Below are positions 36,204 through 44,144 of a stretch of DNA of 64,000 nucleotides, piece after piece (the first letter of the stretch is position 1; each line of letters begins with the position of its first letter). The position numbers and the translations under genes were made by a program. The stretch spans positions 1 to 64,000 of the forward strand of contig NZ_AUJE01000014.1 of assembly GCF_000424065.1 (NCBI RefSeq), given 5' to 3'. The notes under the pieces are model-generated. The model was not told where the DNA came from. It searched no databases and worked only from the letters and a program-made list of their open reading frames with translations. The stretch is from Selenomonas ruminantium subsp. ruminantium ATCC 12561 (GTDB taxonomy: Bacteria > Bacillota > Negativicutes > Selenomonadales > Selenomonadaceae).

Positions 36204-36242
36204 AGGTCAGGCAGTCTCTTCGGGGATTGTCTGACCTATTTG
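36204..36242 (+). terminator. Probable terminator after sepF
   Basis: A 13-pair stem (arms 36204-36216 and 36225-36237, two G-U pairs) with an 8-nt loop, followed by a weak T-rich run. It ends the sepF transcript; the weak tract lowers confidence. Confidence 0.55.
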
Positions 36243-36304
36243 CTATGAAATCTTAGTCAGTCAAGCCAATAGGCGCAGAATGGCTTAGATTTCGTGTAAG
36301 GGCT

Positions 36305-36330
36305 GATGAAAAATTGTGAGATTTTTCATC
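36305..36330. promoter_or_regulatory. Perfect inverted repeat upstream of pepD, possible operator
   Basis: GATGAAAAAT and ATTTTTCATC form a perfect 10-bp inverted repeat around tgtgag, 32 nt before the pepD start. There is no T-run after it, so an operator or an mRNA hairpin is more likely than a terminator. The loop holds TGTGA, one half of a CRP-type site, but the second half (TCATC) is poor. Confidence 0.4.
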
Positions 36331-36361
36331 TTGCTTATGTGGTAAAAGGATGGAGATAGTA

Positions 36362-37810
36362 ATGGCACAGAACAATGAAATCTTGGAAGGCGTATTAAAT
36401 GAGTTTGCAAAGTTGGCAGCAATTCCCCGTAAATCCGGTCATGAGCAGGCAGTCAGCGATTTTCTGAAAAAATATCTGACGGAGCTTGGCTTTGCCGTAA
36501 CGCAGGACGAGAAGAATAATATTATTGCCGATAAGCCAGCTTGTGCGGGCTTCGAAAATGCTCCGTTGACCATTCTGCAGGGTCATATGGATATGGTCTG
36601 CGTGGCAGCAGAAGGTGTCGCCTTCGACCCGCTTAAAGATGCCATCAAACTGGTGCGGGATGAAAAATTCCTGCGCGCTGATGGCACGAGCCTGGGGGCT
36701 GATGACGGTATTGGTGTCGCCGAAGCCATTTACATTATGAAGAATGCCAAGGATCACGGCCCGCTGCGCATGATTGTCACTGTAGACGAGGAACAGGGGA
36801 TGACCGGTGCGATTCATCTTGATGCCAAGCATCTGCAGGATGCCAAGTTCCTGATTAACTGCGATTCGGAAAACTATGATGAACTGACAGTAGGCAGTGC
36901 CGGTAGTGTTAACCTCGACTTCTCGCGTGAAATCAAATGGGTGAAGCCGGAAATGTCGGCGGCTTGGCAGATTGAGGTCAAGGGCCTTTTGGGTGGCCAC
37001 TCAGGTGAACGCATCGGTGATGGCCGCGGCAATGCTATCCGTACTTTGGCTATGACGCTTGCTGCACTTTCTGCTGAAGGTGAAGTGGAACTGGCTGCGT
37101 TTAACGGCGGCAAAGCACGTAATGCTATCCCTGATGATGCTCGTATGACCATTGTTACAGATTTGGACAAGGCTGCTATCGAAAAGGTGCTCAAAGACCA
37201 GCAGGAACGTTTTAATAAAATGTACGGCAGTGTTGACCCCAATGCGCAGTTCGTGCTGAACAGTGCTGATGTGCCGGAACAGGTAATGAATGCCGGCGAT
37301 ATGACTCGTTTGATTCGTCTGCTGACGATTCTGCATACGGGCACTTTTGCGATGTCTACGGTGATTCCGGGCCTTGTGGAAACTTCTGCCAACCTTGGTG
37401 TAGTGGAAACGACGGATACGGAAGTCAAGGTGCAGTATTTCCCGCGTTCTGCTGTAGACCAGAAGCTCGACGAATTCCGCTTTATGGCTGAAGAATGGGG
37501 AGCGCTCACCGGCTTTATGGCGCATATCGGCACGCAGTCTCCGGGCTGGAAGGAAAACAAGGACAGCAAGCTGGCCAAAATCATGGCTGACACCTTCAAG
37601 AAACAGAACGGCAAGGATATGAAGGTGGAAACCATTCATGCAGGCCTTGAATGCGGCTGGCATTTCCGTAAAAATCCGCAGCTTGATATGGTGTCCATCG
37701 GTGTAACGACCATGGATATTCACAGCCCGAAGGAACGTTTGTTGCTTGAAACGGTTAAACCGCAGGTGGATTTGATTGTGGAAACTTTGCATGAAATTGC
37801 AAAAATGTAA
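36362..37810 (+). CDS. pepD: Aminoacylhistidine dipeptidase (M20C family, PepD-like)
   Basis: Zinc dipeptidase with broad X-His and dipeptide range, cytoplasmic. 482 residues. Metal and catalytic motifs: LQGHMDMVC (His and Asp), TSLGADDGIGVA, VDEEQGMTGA (Glu base) and INCDSEN; lid domain with GGHSGERIGDGRGNAI, typical of PepD. ATG 36362 has ggag 6 nt upstream; ATG 36350 overlaps that site. Monocistronic: a terminator precedes it and another follows. Confidence 0.92.
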   Translation: MAQNNEILEGVLNEFAKLAAIPRKSGHEQAVSDFLKKYLTELGFAVTQDEKNNIIADKPACAGFENAPLTILQGHMDMVCVAAEGVAFDPLKDAIKLVRDEKFLRADGTSLGADDGIGVAEAIYIMKNAKDHGPLRMIVTVDEEQGMTGAIHLDAKHLQDAKFLINCDSENYDELTVGSAGSVNLDFSREIKWVKPEMSAAWQIEVKGLLGGHSGERIGDGRGNAIRTLAMTLAALSAEGEVELAAFNGGKARNAIPDDARMTIVTDLDKAAIEKVLKDQQERFNKMYGSVDPNAQFVLNSADVPEQVMNAGDMTRLIRLLTILHTGTFAMSTVIPGLVETSANLGVVETTDTEVKVQYFPRSAVDQKLDEFRFMAEEWGALTGFMAHIGTQSPGWKENKDSKLAKIMADTFKKQNGKDMKVETIHAGLECGWHFRKNPQLDMVSIGVTTMDIHSPKERLLLETVKPQVDLIVETLHEIAKM

Positions 37811-37851
37811 GAGAACATAAAAAGGGGCTGTGAAGTATCCCTTTTATACAG

Positions 37852-37886
37852 AAAGTGCGTTGACATAAATTATCAACGCACTTTTT
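37852..37886 (+). terminator. Rho-independent terminator after pepD
   Basis: Perfect 10-bp stem AGTGCGTTGA (37854-37863) with TCAACGCACT (37873-37882), extendable by two A-T pairs, then a T-run. A weaker hairpin (AAAAGGG with CCCTTTT, about 37820-37843) precedes it. Confidence 0.88.
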
Positions 37887-37939
37887 GCAAATTGCAGTTT
37901 GCCAGTACGTGCTGAAATTTTTTTGTTACAGCTCAGTTT

Positions 37940-38134
37940 GGGCGGAGGTGGTAATACTTTTCGCCGTTGCACGAAATGACCCACAAGCAAAGGAATGCAC
38001 TTTTTAGTTACCTGCGCCGGGCAAGACCGGCGGCGCGTATGTTCAGCTCAATTTCTAGAAACTGTCGTTTGTGGGCCAGTCCTCACTGCGTTCGGACAGT
38101 CGTTCCACAGCGAAAAGCATCACCACCTCCGCCC
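37940..38134 (+). repeat. Structured repeat, copy A
   Basis: Outer arms 37940-37964 and 38110-38134 are complementary at 23 of 25 positions. Inside lie a further pair (CCCACAA near 37980 with TTGTGGG near 38069), a GC-rich hairpin (GCGCC 38014-38018 with GGCGC 38032-38036) and the block CACTGCGTTCGGACAGTCG (38084-38102). This gives a branched fold rather than a simple hairpin. Confidence 0.75.
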
Positions 38135-38242
38135 TAAGTGATGTTCGTATAAAACGGCATTTTCGCGGTGACAAGCAGCAAGTACATCGATGTTCTTGTG
38201 ACGGGAGCAACGAGTTCGTGGCAATAGGCTAATCCGTAACTT

Positions 38243-38436
38243 GGGGCGAACGGGGAGTGCTTTTTCTGTTAGGAGCGACTGCCTGAACGCAGTGAAGGCC
38301 GGCCCCATGTAGAACGAGACTAGGATAATACGCTGAAAGCAGCGCCGTTGGCCTGCCCGGCGCGAGTAACTGGACAGCTATTTTTTCCGAGGGGGTCGTT
38401 TAGCGGGAAACAGAAAAAGTACTCCCCGTTCGCCCC
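38243..38436 (-). repeat. Structured repeat, copy B (inverted)
   Basis: Outer arms 38243-38270 and 38409-38436 are complementary at 27 of 28 positions. Read on the - strand it has the same order as copy A: arm, GC-rich hairpin (38342-38363), CACTGCGTTC block (38276-38294), arm. The arm sequence starts GGGGCGAACGGGGAGT where copy A has GGGCGGAGGTGGT, so arms changed together while staying paired. Confidence 0.75.
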
Positions 38437-38526
38437 TGACTACGTATGAACAAGATATCTTTACCACGAACTGAACTCCCCGACAAACTGCAATTTCACA
38501 GCTTCTTTATATTAGGAGATTCGTAA

Positions 38527-40338
38527 ATGGAAGAAAATAAAATTCTCTGGCTGGCTGTCAATGCCAAGTATTCTCATACCTCGCTGTCTGTCCGTTATTT
38601 GCGGCAGGCAGTGCCGGGCTCGGAAATTATGGAATTGACGATTAATCATCAACTATTGGCCATGCTCGGGGAAATCTATAGTGCCCAGCCTAAGGTGCTG
38701 GGGATTTCCTGTTATATCTGGAATATCGAACTGGTCAAGAGCCTGCTGAAACTTTTGCCTGCGGCTTTGCCGAATACCATCATCATCTGTGGCGGGCCGG
38801 AGGTTTCCTATGGCGTGGCTGAGTTCATGCAGGACTTTCCCATGATGGATTATGTGTGCCGTGGGGAAGGTGAAGCTGCCCTGCCGGAGTTGGCGAACTA
38901 TTTGCAGCAGGCCGATTTTGACCGGTCAAAAGTCAACGGTCAGCTTGACCAGTCAGCGATTCCAGGCATTGCTTGGCGCAGTTTGACTGGTCAAATCAAT
39001 GAGGGGCAGGATGTGACGGTGGCCGATTTTGCGGGCAAGGTGCCCTTTGCCTATCGCGCGGAAGAAATGGCGGATATCAAGGAGCGGATTCTCTACTACG
39101 AAACCAGCCGCGGCTGTCCGTTTTCCTGTGCCTATTGTCTTTCCTGTGCGACGGCAGGCGTGCGCTTTTTGCCGTTGGAGCGGGTGTTTAAGGAACTGGA
39201 TTTCTTTGTTGCTCATGATGTGCGGCAGGTGAAATTTGTTGACCGCACATTTAATGCCAAAAAAGCACATTTCCTGCCCATCTTGCAGTATTTACTGAAA
39301 TTGCCCGCTGATTGCCGCACTAACTTCCATTTTGAAGTGGCCATTGATTATCTGGATGAAGAAGTCATGCAGGTGCTCGCGCAGCTGCCCAAGGGGCGTG
39401 TCCAGCTCGAAATTGGCATACAGTCCACCAATCCTGCGACGCTAAAGGCTGTTTCCCGCGTAAATCATTGGCAGGATATTGCCGACCATATCCAAAAGAT
39501 AATGAGTTTCCATAATATGCACCTGCATGTGGATTTGATTATCGGCCTGCCGGGGGAGGGCATGGAATCCTTCCACAAGTCCTTCAATGATGTTTATGCT
39601 TTGCAGACGGATATGCTGCAGCTGGGCTTTTTGAAATTCCTCAAGGGGGCTGCGATGATGCAGCTGATTGAGACTTATCATTATCAGTATATGCCCATGG
39701 CACCTTATGAGGTACTGCAAAACGATGCGTTGAGCTACGGCGAAATTCGCTGGTTCCACAGTTTTGAACAGGTCTTTGAACTCTATTATAATGCAGGTCG
39801 CTGTCGTAAGACGGCTAACTACCTGATTCAGGAATGTGAGCGAGGGGATGCCTTTGCCTTTTGGCAGAAGTTCACCGACTGGTGGGAGGCGCAGGGCTTC
39901 CACAAAATCGGCCATAGCACCAAGAATCTCTATGGCTATCTGCGGGATTTTGCGCTGGCGGCGTATGCTTTGCCTGCTGATTTGCTGGATAACTTACTGC
40001 GCTATGATGCCCTGCTCTCCGATGGCGGCAAAATCCGCCCGGAGAACCTCAATTGGAACCGCCTGCAGTATCAGGATATTACCGCTGATTTTTGGAAGGG
40101 CGCCCCGAGCCGCGTGCGGGCTTACCTGCCGGATTACGAGTTCACCAACTGGCGGGATGTGAACAAGAAATACCATATTGAGGTCTTTGGCTATAATGTG
40201 ATGTTGGCCAGTAAACATTTGACAGGACAAAAACGGATAGCTCAACAGACTGCCCTGTTGTTTGACTATACCGCAGACGAGCCAGTTTGCCAGCGGGTTG
40301 AACTGGAGATTGAAGTTGCTGCACAAGATGGTGTATAA
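38527..40338 (+). CDS. B12-binding-domain radical SAM protein (DUF4080 type)
   Basis: Radical SAM enzyme of unknown substrate. 603 residues. N-terminal Rossmann-like cobalamin-binding domain (residues 1-140: VNAKYSHTSLSVRYL, LGISCYIWN, IICGGPEVSYG, CRGEGEAALPEL), radical SAM core with RGCPFSCAYCLSC (CxxxCxxC) near residue 195, EIGIQSTNP and DLIIGLPGE, and a long C-terminal domain from about 430. The usual DxHxxG B12 motif is not evident, so B12 binding is uncertain. Shine-Dalgarno taggag. The structured repeat lies just upstream. Confidence 0.85.
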   Translation: MEENKILWLAVNAKYSHTSLSVRYLRQAVPGSEIMELTINHQLLAMLGEIYSAQPKVLGISCYIWNIELVKSLLKLLPAALPNTIIICGGPEVSYGVAEFMQDFPMMDYVCRGEGEAALPELANYLQQADFDRSKVNGQLDQSAIPGIAWRSLTGQINEGQDVTVADFAGKVPFAYRAEEMADIKERILYYETSRGCPFSCAYCLSCATAGVRFLPLERVFKELDFFVAHDVRQVKFVDRTFNAKKAHFLPILQYLLKLPADCRTNFHFEVAIDYLDEEVMQVLAQLPKGRVQLEIGIQSTNPATLKAVSRVNHWQDIADHIQKIMSFHNMHLHVDLIIGLPGEGMESFHKSFNDVYALQTDMLQLGFLKFLKGAAMMQLIETYHYQYMPMAPYEVLQNDALSYGEIRWFHSFEQVFELYYNAGRCRKTANYLIQECERGDAFAFWQKFTDWWEAQGFHKIGHSTKNLYGYLRDFALAAYALPADLLDNLLRYDALLSDGGKIRPENLNWNRLQYQDITADFWKGAPSRVRAYLPDYEFTNWRDVNKKYHIEVFGYNVMLASKHLTGQKRIAQQTALLFDYTADEPVCQRVELEIEVAAQDGV

Positions 40339-40366
40339 GAAAGTATATAAGAAAGTATATAAGGTA
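40334..40366. repeat. Short tandem repeat, 12-nt unit, about 2.75 copies
   Basis: The unit TATAAGAAAGTA is repeated at 40334, 40346 and (partly) 40358. It starts at the stop codon of the upstream gene and fills most of the gap to the next radical SAM gene. Replication slippage could change the spacing between the two genes. Confidence 0.7.
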
Positions 40367-40380
40367 TTGAAAGGTTATAA

Positions 40381-41340
40381 ATGGAACAGACAATATATCG
40401 GGCATTTTCCGATTATCTAAAAGACCGCTACGGCGAGAAGGTTTATAAGCTGCCGATTGCGTTGCCCGTTACGTGCCCAAATCGAGACGGCACCTGTGGC
40501 AATGGCGGGGCAGGCTGCACGTTTTGCGGGGAGATTGGCACGGGGTATGAGAATCTGCCGGCTTCAATGACGATTACGGAGCAGATGGAGGCCAACAAGG
40601 CGCATATCGTGCCGAAGTACAAGGCGAAGAAGTTTATTCCCTATCTGCAGAATTTCAGCAACACCTACACCACGCCGGAAAAATTGGCGGCCTGGGTGGA
40701 TGAAGCCGGAGCGCCGGAAGATGTGGTGGCGGTATATATCGCCACCCGTCCCGACTGCGTCAGTGACGAGCATTTGGCGGTGCTGCAGGAACAGAAGGAG
40801 AAACACAATATTGACATCTGTGTGGAACTGGGGCTGCAGAGCACCAATGTCCATACTTTGGTGGAGATTAATCGCGGCCATACGCTGGCAGAGCTTATCG
40901 ATGCCATTTTGCGCATTAAGAAATTCGGTATGCAGTCCTGTGTTCATCTGATTCTGAATCTGCCCTGGGATGACGAGCTGGATGTGATTGAGGATGCGAA
41001 GATTTTGTCGGCGTTGGGCGTTGACCAGGTGAAGCTGCATGCCTTGTATATCGTCAAGGGCACAGCTATGGCAAAAGATTATGAGGCGGGCAAAATCAAA
41101 ATGATTACCCTGCCGGAATATGAAGACCGCGTGATTAAGTTTTTGGAACACCTCTCGCCGGATATTGTTCTGCAGCGCATTATCGGCCGGGCACCGGAGG
41201 AAAATACCCTCTTTTCCAACTGGCATACGGGCTGGTGGAAAATCCGCGACCACATCATCAATGTAATGCGGCAGGAGGGACGCTATCAGGGGCGGCTGTG
41301 TGATTATCTTAATGGCAAGGCTGTGCGAAAATTGTGCTAA
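40381..41340 (+). CDS. TIGR01212 family radical SAM protein (YhcC-like)
   Basis: Radical SAM protein of unclear substrate, widespread in bacteria. 319 residues. RYGEKVYKLPIALPVTCPNRDG start, cluster cysteines in CPNRDGTCGNGGAGCTFCG, YLQNFSNTYT, IATRPDCVSD, VELGLQSTN, NRGHT and HLILNLPWDD, all family hallmarks. Likely co-transcribed with the preceding radical SAM gene (42-nt gap). Confidence 0.9.
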   Translation: MEQTIYRAFSDYLKDRYGEKVYKLPIALPVTCPNRDGTCGNGGAGCTFCGEIGTGYENLPASMTITEQMEANKAHIVPKYKAKKFIPYLQNFSNTYTTPEKLAAWVDEAGAPEDVVAVYIATRPDCVSDEHLAVLQEQKEKHNIDICVELGLQSTNVHTLVEINRGHTLAELIDAILRIKKFGMQSCVHLILNLPWDDELDVIEDAKILSALGVDQVKLHALYIVKGTAMAKDYEAGKIKMITLPEYEDRVIKFLEHLSPDIVLQRIIGRAPEENTLFSNWHTGWWKIRDHIINVMRQEGRYQGRLCDYLNGKAVRKLC

Positions 41341-41391
41341 ATTATATGGATTTTTATGTATAGAGCAGGAAATTCAGCGTTAAAGGTGTAA

Positions 41392-41420
41392 TTAACTATG
41401 TAGTGTAGTGAATCTATATA
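41392..41420 (+). promoter_or_regulatory. Candidate promoter of the GGDEF gene
   Basis: TTAACT (41392-41397), 17-nt spacer, TATATA (41415-41420), 17 nt before the ATG at 41438, which would leave a very short leader. Tentative. Confidence 0.35.
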
Positions 41421-41437
41421 AGTGTGGTGGTTGACCG

Positions 41438-43465
41438 ATGTTTCATTCAATAAAATTTCAAATACTGGCCATGTGTATGACCTTTATGCTGATACTGGCT
41501 TTGGGGATGGGCTCGGTCAGCGTGATGACCATTGACCGGTTGACGGGAGAACATGAGGCGGAGAACCTTAACCGCGTAGCGGAGAATCAGCGGGCGGTTA
41601 TCAACACGCAGCTGATTCATGCCGAGGATGTGACCAAGTTCGTTGCCAATGAGGTAAAGCTGCAGGTTGCAGCGGCACCGGGATTGCCGGATAAGGAAAT
41701 GCGGGAATTTTTGAGCCGCAGTGCAAAGCAGGCGTTTCAGAATGCAGTAGGCAATATGGATGTCGTATGTTCCTACTATGTCTATTATGCCGATGAGCTT
41801 AATGGCAGCGAGGAAAATTTGTGGCGTGTGCGGCCGGCCGAAGGCGAAGATTTTGAGGACAGGCCGCTCGGTCTGGTTTCGTCCTATGCTGCGGATGATG
41901 TGGCGCATACCAGCTGGTATAAACTGCCGGTAGAAAAAGGTCATGGGATGTGGGTACCGCCTTATTACTACGATGTGCAGGGGCGCTATCTGCTGTCTTA
42001 TGTAACGCCGGTTTACAAGGATAAAAAACTCGTCGCGGTAATCGGTGTGGATTTGGATTTTCGTCAGCTGTTGTCACGCATAGAACATGTTCCGTCCTAC
42101 AATTCGGGGCAGGCTTTTCTGACGGATTTATCCGGACGCATTCATTATACGTTGGAAAATCCGGATGGCATTGAGTCAACCCGTGGCGGTCAGCTGATTT
42201 CCAGTACAGGTAAATTCTTTGTGCCCAATACGCACAGCAAGGAACTCATGCGCTACAACTGGAGCGGCAAAGAATACGATATGGCGGTGGTCAGTCTGCG
42301 CAATGAGCTGGCTCTGATGGTGGCAGCACCTGTACATGAAACCTATGCAGAAGCCATGTATAAAATCATTCAGCTCTGTGAAATATTCCTGCTCCTCGTG
42401 GTGGTTTCGGCAGTATTTTGCTTTTTGGTGAGCACGCGCATGACGAAAAAACTGACGCGTCTTACGGAAGTATCGTATGAGGTGGCGGCCGGCAAGTTTG
42501 ATGTGGCTGTGCCTGAGGGCGGCAACGATGAAATCGGTGATTTGTGCCGGGCTTTTGCCAATGCGGCCAGTCAGTTGAAGCGCAATCAGGAGGAAATGGA
42601 GAAGCGAACCTACCATGATGCGCTGACGGGCTTATTTAACCGCTTTGGTGTGGAGCGGGAACTCAAGGGCTGGTGGACGGACGCCAAAACGGCGGTGATG
42701 ATGACACTGGATATTGATGATTTTAAGTTCATCAATGATTTGTATGGTCATGCCATCGGGGATGAGGTGCTGAAAAAACTGTCCCGGATTTTGCTTTCCT
42801 ATTTCGGTGATGTGGGCATTGTGGGACGCAATGGCGGTGATGAATTCATCGTCATATTGAAGGATATCTCTGTGGTAGAGGCTGAAAAACGGATTGCCGA
42901 TTTCTGCAGCCTGCCAAAGAGTTTTACGGTCGGTGAGCGGGGCAAGACATTCTCGGTTTCTGTGGGCGTCTCGATATATCCCGATTTAGCTGAAGACTTG
43001 ACTGCTCTGTTCCGGCAGTCGGACGAAGCACTTTATGGCGTGAAGCTCAAGGGTAAGAATGGCTATGTGATTTATGATGCGGAGCTGGAGCAGCAGGTTA
43101 TGCGGACAAGATTGGGCTTTAATCTGCACAATGTCAGCTGCAATCTGCCGGCGGCTATTTTGATTTACAAGATTGACCCGCAGAATACCTTGCTTTATGC
43201 GAGTGGTGAGCTCTTGCGGCTGACGGGGGATGAAAGCTTGGATGCCCTGCAGCAGCGGACGGATGGTTCTGCCTTGGCTTTAGTGGATGAAAAGGAGCGA
43301 AATATCTTCCATAAGGAGAGCGAAAGCGAGAATACGAAAATATTCCGCTATCATCTGCAGAATGTGCAGCGGGGAGCGGTGGAAGTGGAAATCTGTCATC
43401 GCTTGGAGCTGCATCCTCTGTATGGAACGATATGTTATGCCGTAATGTTGGAGCGGGAAAAGTAA
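41438..43465 (+). CDS. Membrane diguanylate cyclase: Cache-HAMP-GGDEF with C-terminal PAS-like domain
   Basis: Predicted to make c-di-GMP in response to an extracytoplasmic ligand. 675 residues: TM1 (8-30), large periplasmic double-Cache region (about 35-300, including WYKLPVEKGHGMWVPPYYYD and VAVIGVDLDFRQL), TM2 (308-330), HAMP (to about 385), GGDEF domain (about 395-550) with DALTGLFNRFG, DIDDFKFINDLYGHAIGDEVL and RNGGDEFIVIL. The active site is intact. The RxxD inhibitory site expected just upstream reads YFGD. Residues 560-675 resemble a PAS fold (NLPAAILIYKIDP, LLYASGELLRLTGD), an unusual position. Only a weak ribosome site. Confidence 0.88.
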   Translation: MFHSIKFQILAMCMTFMLILALGMGSVSVMTIDRLTGEHEAENLNRVAENQRAVINTQLIHAEDVTKFVANEVKLQVAAAPGLPDKEMREFLSRSAKQAFQNAVGNMDVVCSYYVYYADELNGSEENLWRVRPAEGEDFEDRPLGLVSSYAADDVAHTSWYKLPVEKGHGMWVPPYYYDVQGRYLLSYVTPVYKDKKLVAVIGVDLDFRQLLSRIEHVPSYNSGQAFLTDLSGRIHYTLENPDGIESTRGGQLISSTGKFFVPNTHSKELMRYNWSGKEYDMAVVSLRNELALMVAAPVHETYAEAMYKIIQLCEIFLLLVVVSAVFCFLVSTRMTKKLTRLTEVSYEVAAGKFDVAVPEGGNDEIGDLCRAFANAASQLKRNQEEMEKRTYHDALTGLFNRFGVERELKGWWTDAKTAVMMTLDIDDFKFINDLYGHAIGDEVLKKLSRILLSYFGDVGIVGRNGGDEFIVILKDISVVEAEKRIADFCSLPKSFTVGERGKTFSVSVGVSIYPDLAEDLTALFRQSDEALYGVKLKGKNGYVIYDAELEQQVMRTRLGFNLHNVSCNLPAAILIYKIDPQNTLLYASGELLRLTGDESLDALQQRTDGSALALVDEKERNIFHKESESENTKIFRYHLQNVQRGAVEVEICHRLELHPLYGTICYAVMLEREK

Positions 43466-43471
43466 ATACAG

Positions 43472-43506
43472 CAAGAGCGGATGCCAAATATCGGCATCCG
43501 CTCTTG
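43472..43506. terminator. Shared hairpin between convergent genes
   Basis: Perfect 14-bp stem (arms 43472-43485 and 43493-43506) with a 7-nt loop, midway between the GGDEF gene and the convergent - strand gene. T-runs on both sides are weak, but position and symmetry suit a bidirectional terminator. Confidence 0.7.
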
Positions 43507-43525
43507 TTGTATGGATAAAATTCAG

Positions 43526-43990
43526 TTATTGCTGATTGTTGTTGCGCCGGGCTAAAATGCGAATGACCTTGGCGCCGGTGTTGTGGATTTTGCGCAAGGG
43601 CGCAACTTTTGTCTTTACCTTGGGTTTGATTTCCTTCGGTGCACCGAAATCTCCACGTTTTAAGACCGTGGTCTTGGTCTTATCCGGTTTGAAGAAATTG
43701 CGTATAGCCTGACCAAGTTTATCCGGCTCGGCATCCTCCTGACAGAGGAAGACATCCAAAGCTACATATTTGAGCTGAGGATAGACATGCAGGGTAATAT
43801 GCCCTTTGTCCAGTGCCAGAATGAATACAGCGTGTTCGCTGTCCGGAGATTCCGTAACACAGCTGCTCAGCTTCATTTGCAAATCCTGTAAAATGGTCTT
43901 GAGCATATCCAAAATGAGTTCTTTATCGGTTAATTGATTGTTTTGACAGTTAAATAAATCCGCGGTCAAATGCCGGGCAAGTATTTTCAT
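43526..43990 (-). CDS. S-adenosylmethionine decarboxylase-like protein, catalytically degenerate
   Basis: 154 residues. The fold is recognisable: LARHLTADLFNC at the start, GHITLHVYPQLKYVALDVFLC in the core, matching the ESHLTIHTWPE...DVFTC segment of SpeH/SpeD. Numbering falls in register with the Thermotoga enzyme. His68 and Cys83 are kept, but Ser63 (source of the pyruvoyl group) is Gly63, Glu62 is Lys62 and Ser55 is Val55. Self-cleavage and decarboxylation should be impossible. A basic tail of about 45 residues (KPKVKTKVAPLRKIH, RILARRNNNQQ) is extra. Shine-Dalgarno gggag; strong promoter upstream. Role unknown: regulatory, binding or structural. Confidence 0.78.
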   Translation of the reverse strand: MKILARHLTADLFNCQNNQLTDKELILDMLKTILQDLQMKLSSCVTESPDSEHAVFILALDKGHITLHVYPQLKYVALDVFLCQEDAEPDKLGQAIRNFFKPDKTKTTVLKRGDFGAPKEIKPKVKTKVAPLRKIHNTGAKVIRILARRNNNQQ

Positions 43991-44026
43991 GTTTTAATCC
44001 GCTCCCTTCCCTATGACATAACCTAT

Positions 44027-44056
44027 ATTATAGTGGATAAGCAGGGGGCTAGTCAA
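44027..44056 (-). promoter_or_regulatory. Predicted promoter of the AdoMet-decarboxylase-like gene
   Basis: On the - strand: TTGACT (44056-44051), 18-nt spacer, TATAAT (44032-44027), 37 nt before the start codon. Near-consensus, suggesting the degenerate gene is well transcribed. Confidence 0.65.
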
Positions 44057-44085
44057 ATTTATTCTCGCAAAGAGAGGAGGATTTC

Positions 44086-44115
44086 TTGCGTTATAGAGCA
44101 AAAATTGATATTCTA
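44086..44115 (+). promoter_or_regulatory. Candidate ispE promoter
   Basis: TTGCGT (44086-44091), 18-nt spacer, TATTCT (44110-44115), divergent from the promoter at 44027-44056 and 29 nt before ATG 44145. Confidence 0.4.
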
Positions 44116-44144
44116 TTAGAAGTTGATTGAATGGGAGTGTGCAG

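Larger units (their letters stand above)
37889..38496. repeat. About 610-bp quasi-palindrome: two inverted copies of a structured repeat
   Basis: No credible gene lies between 37811 and 38526. The stretch is bounded by a perfect 13-bp inverted repeat, AAATTGCAGTTTG (37889-37901) and its complement (38484-38496). It is mirror-symmetric about 38188-38192, where a near-perfect 20-bp palindrome sits (38179-38198, core ACATCGATGT). Left half (element A) and right half (element B) match in inverted orientation at several blocks, e.g. 38084-38102 against 38276-38294 (17 of 19) and the GC-rich hairpins 38014-38036 against 38342-38363. Could be a mobile or extragenic repeat, or a pair of structured RNAs. 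Not recognised. Confidence 0.8.

Noticed and set aside
36315-36330. Second CRP-type site upstream of pepD
   Set aside because: TGTGA is present but the other half (TCATC) matches poorly; the perfect inverted repeat around it is a better description.
38120-38308. 62-codon - strand frame inside the structured repeat region
   Set aside because: It crosses the arms and centre of the palindrome, has no ribosome site and no protein-like composition.
37811-38526. Cobalamin riboswitch before the B12-type radical SAM gene
   Set aside because: No B12-box-like sequence found; the structure there is explained by the two inverted repeats.
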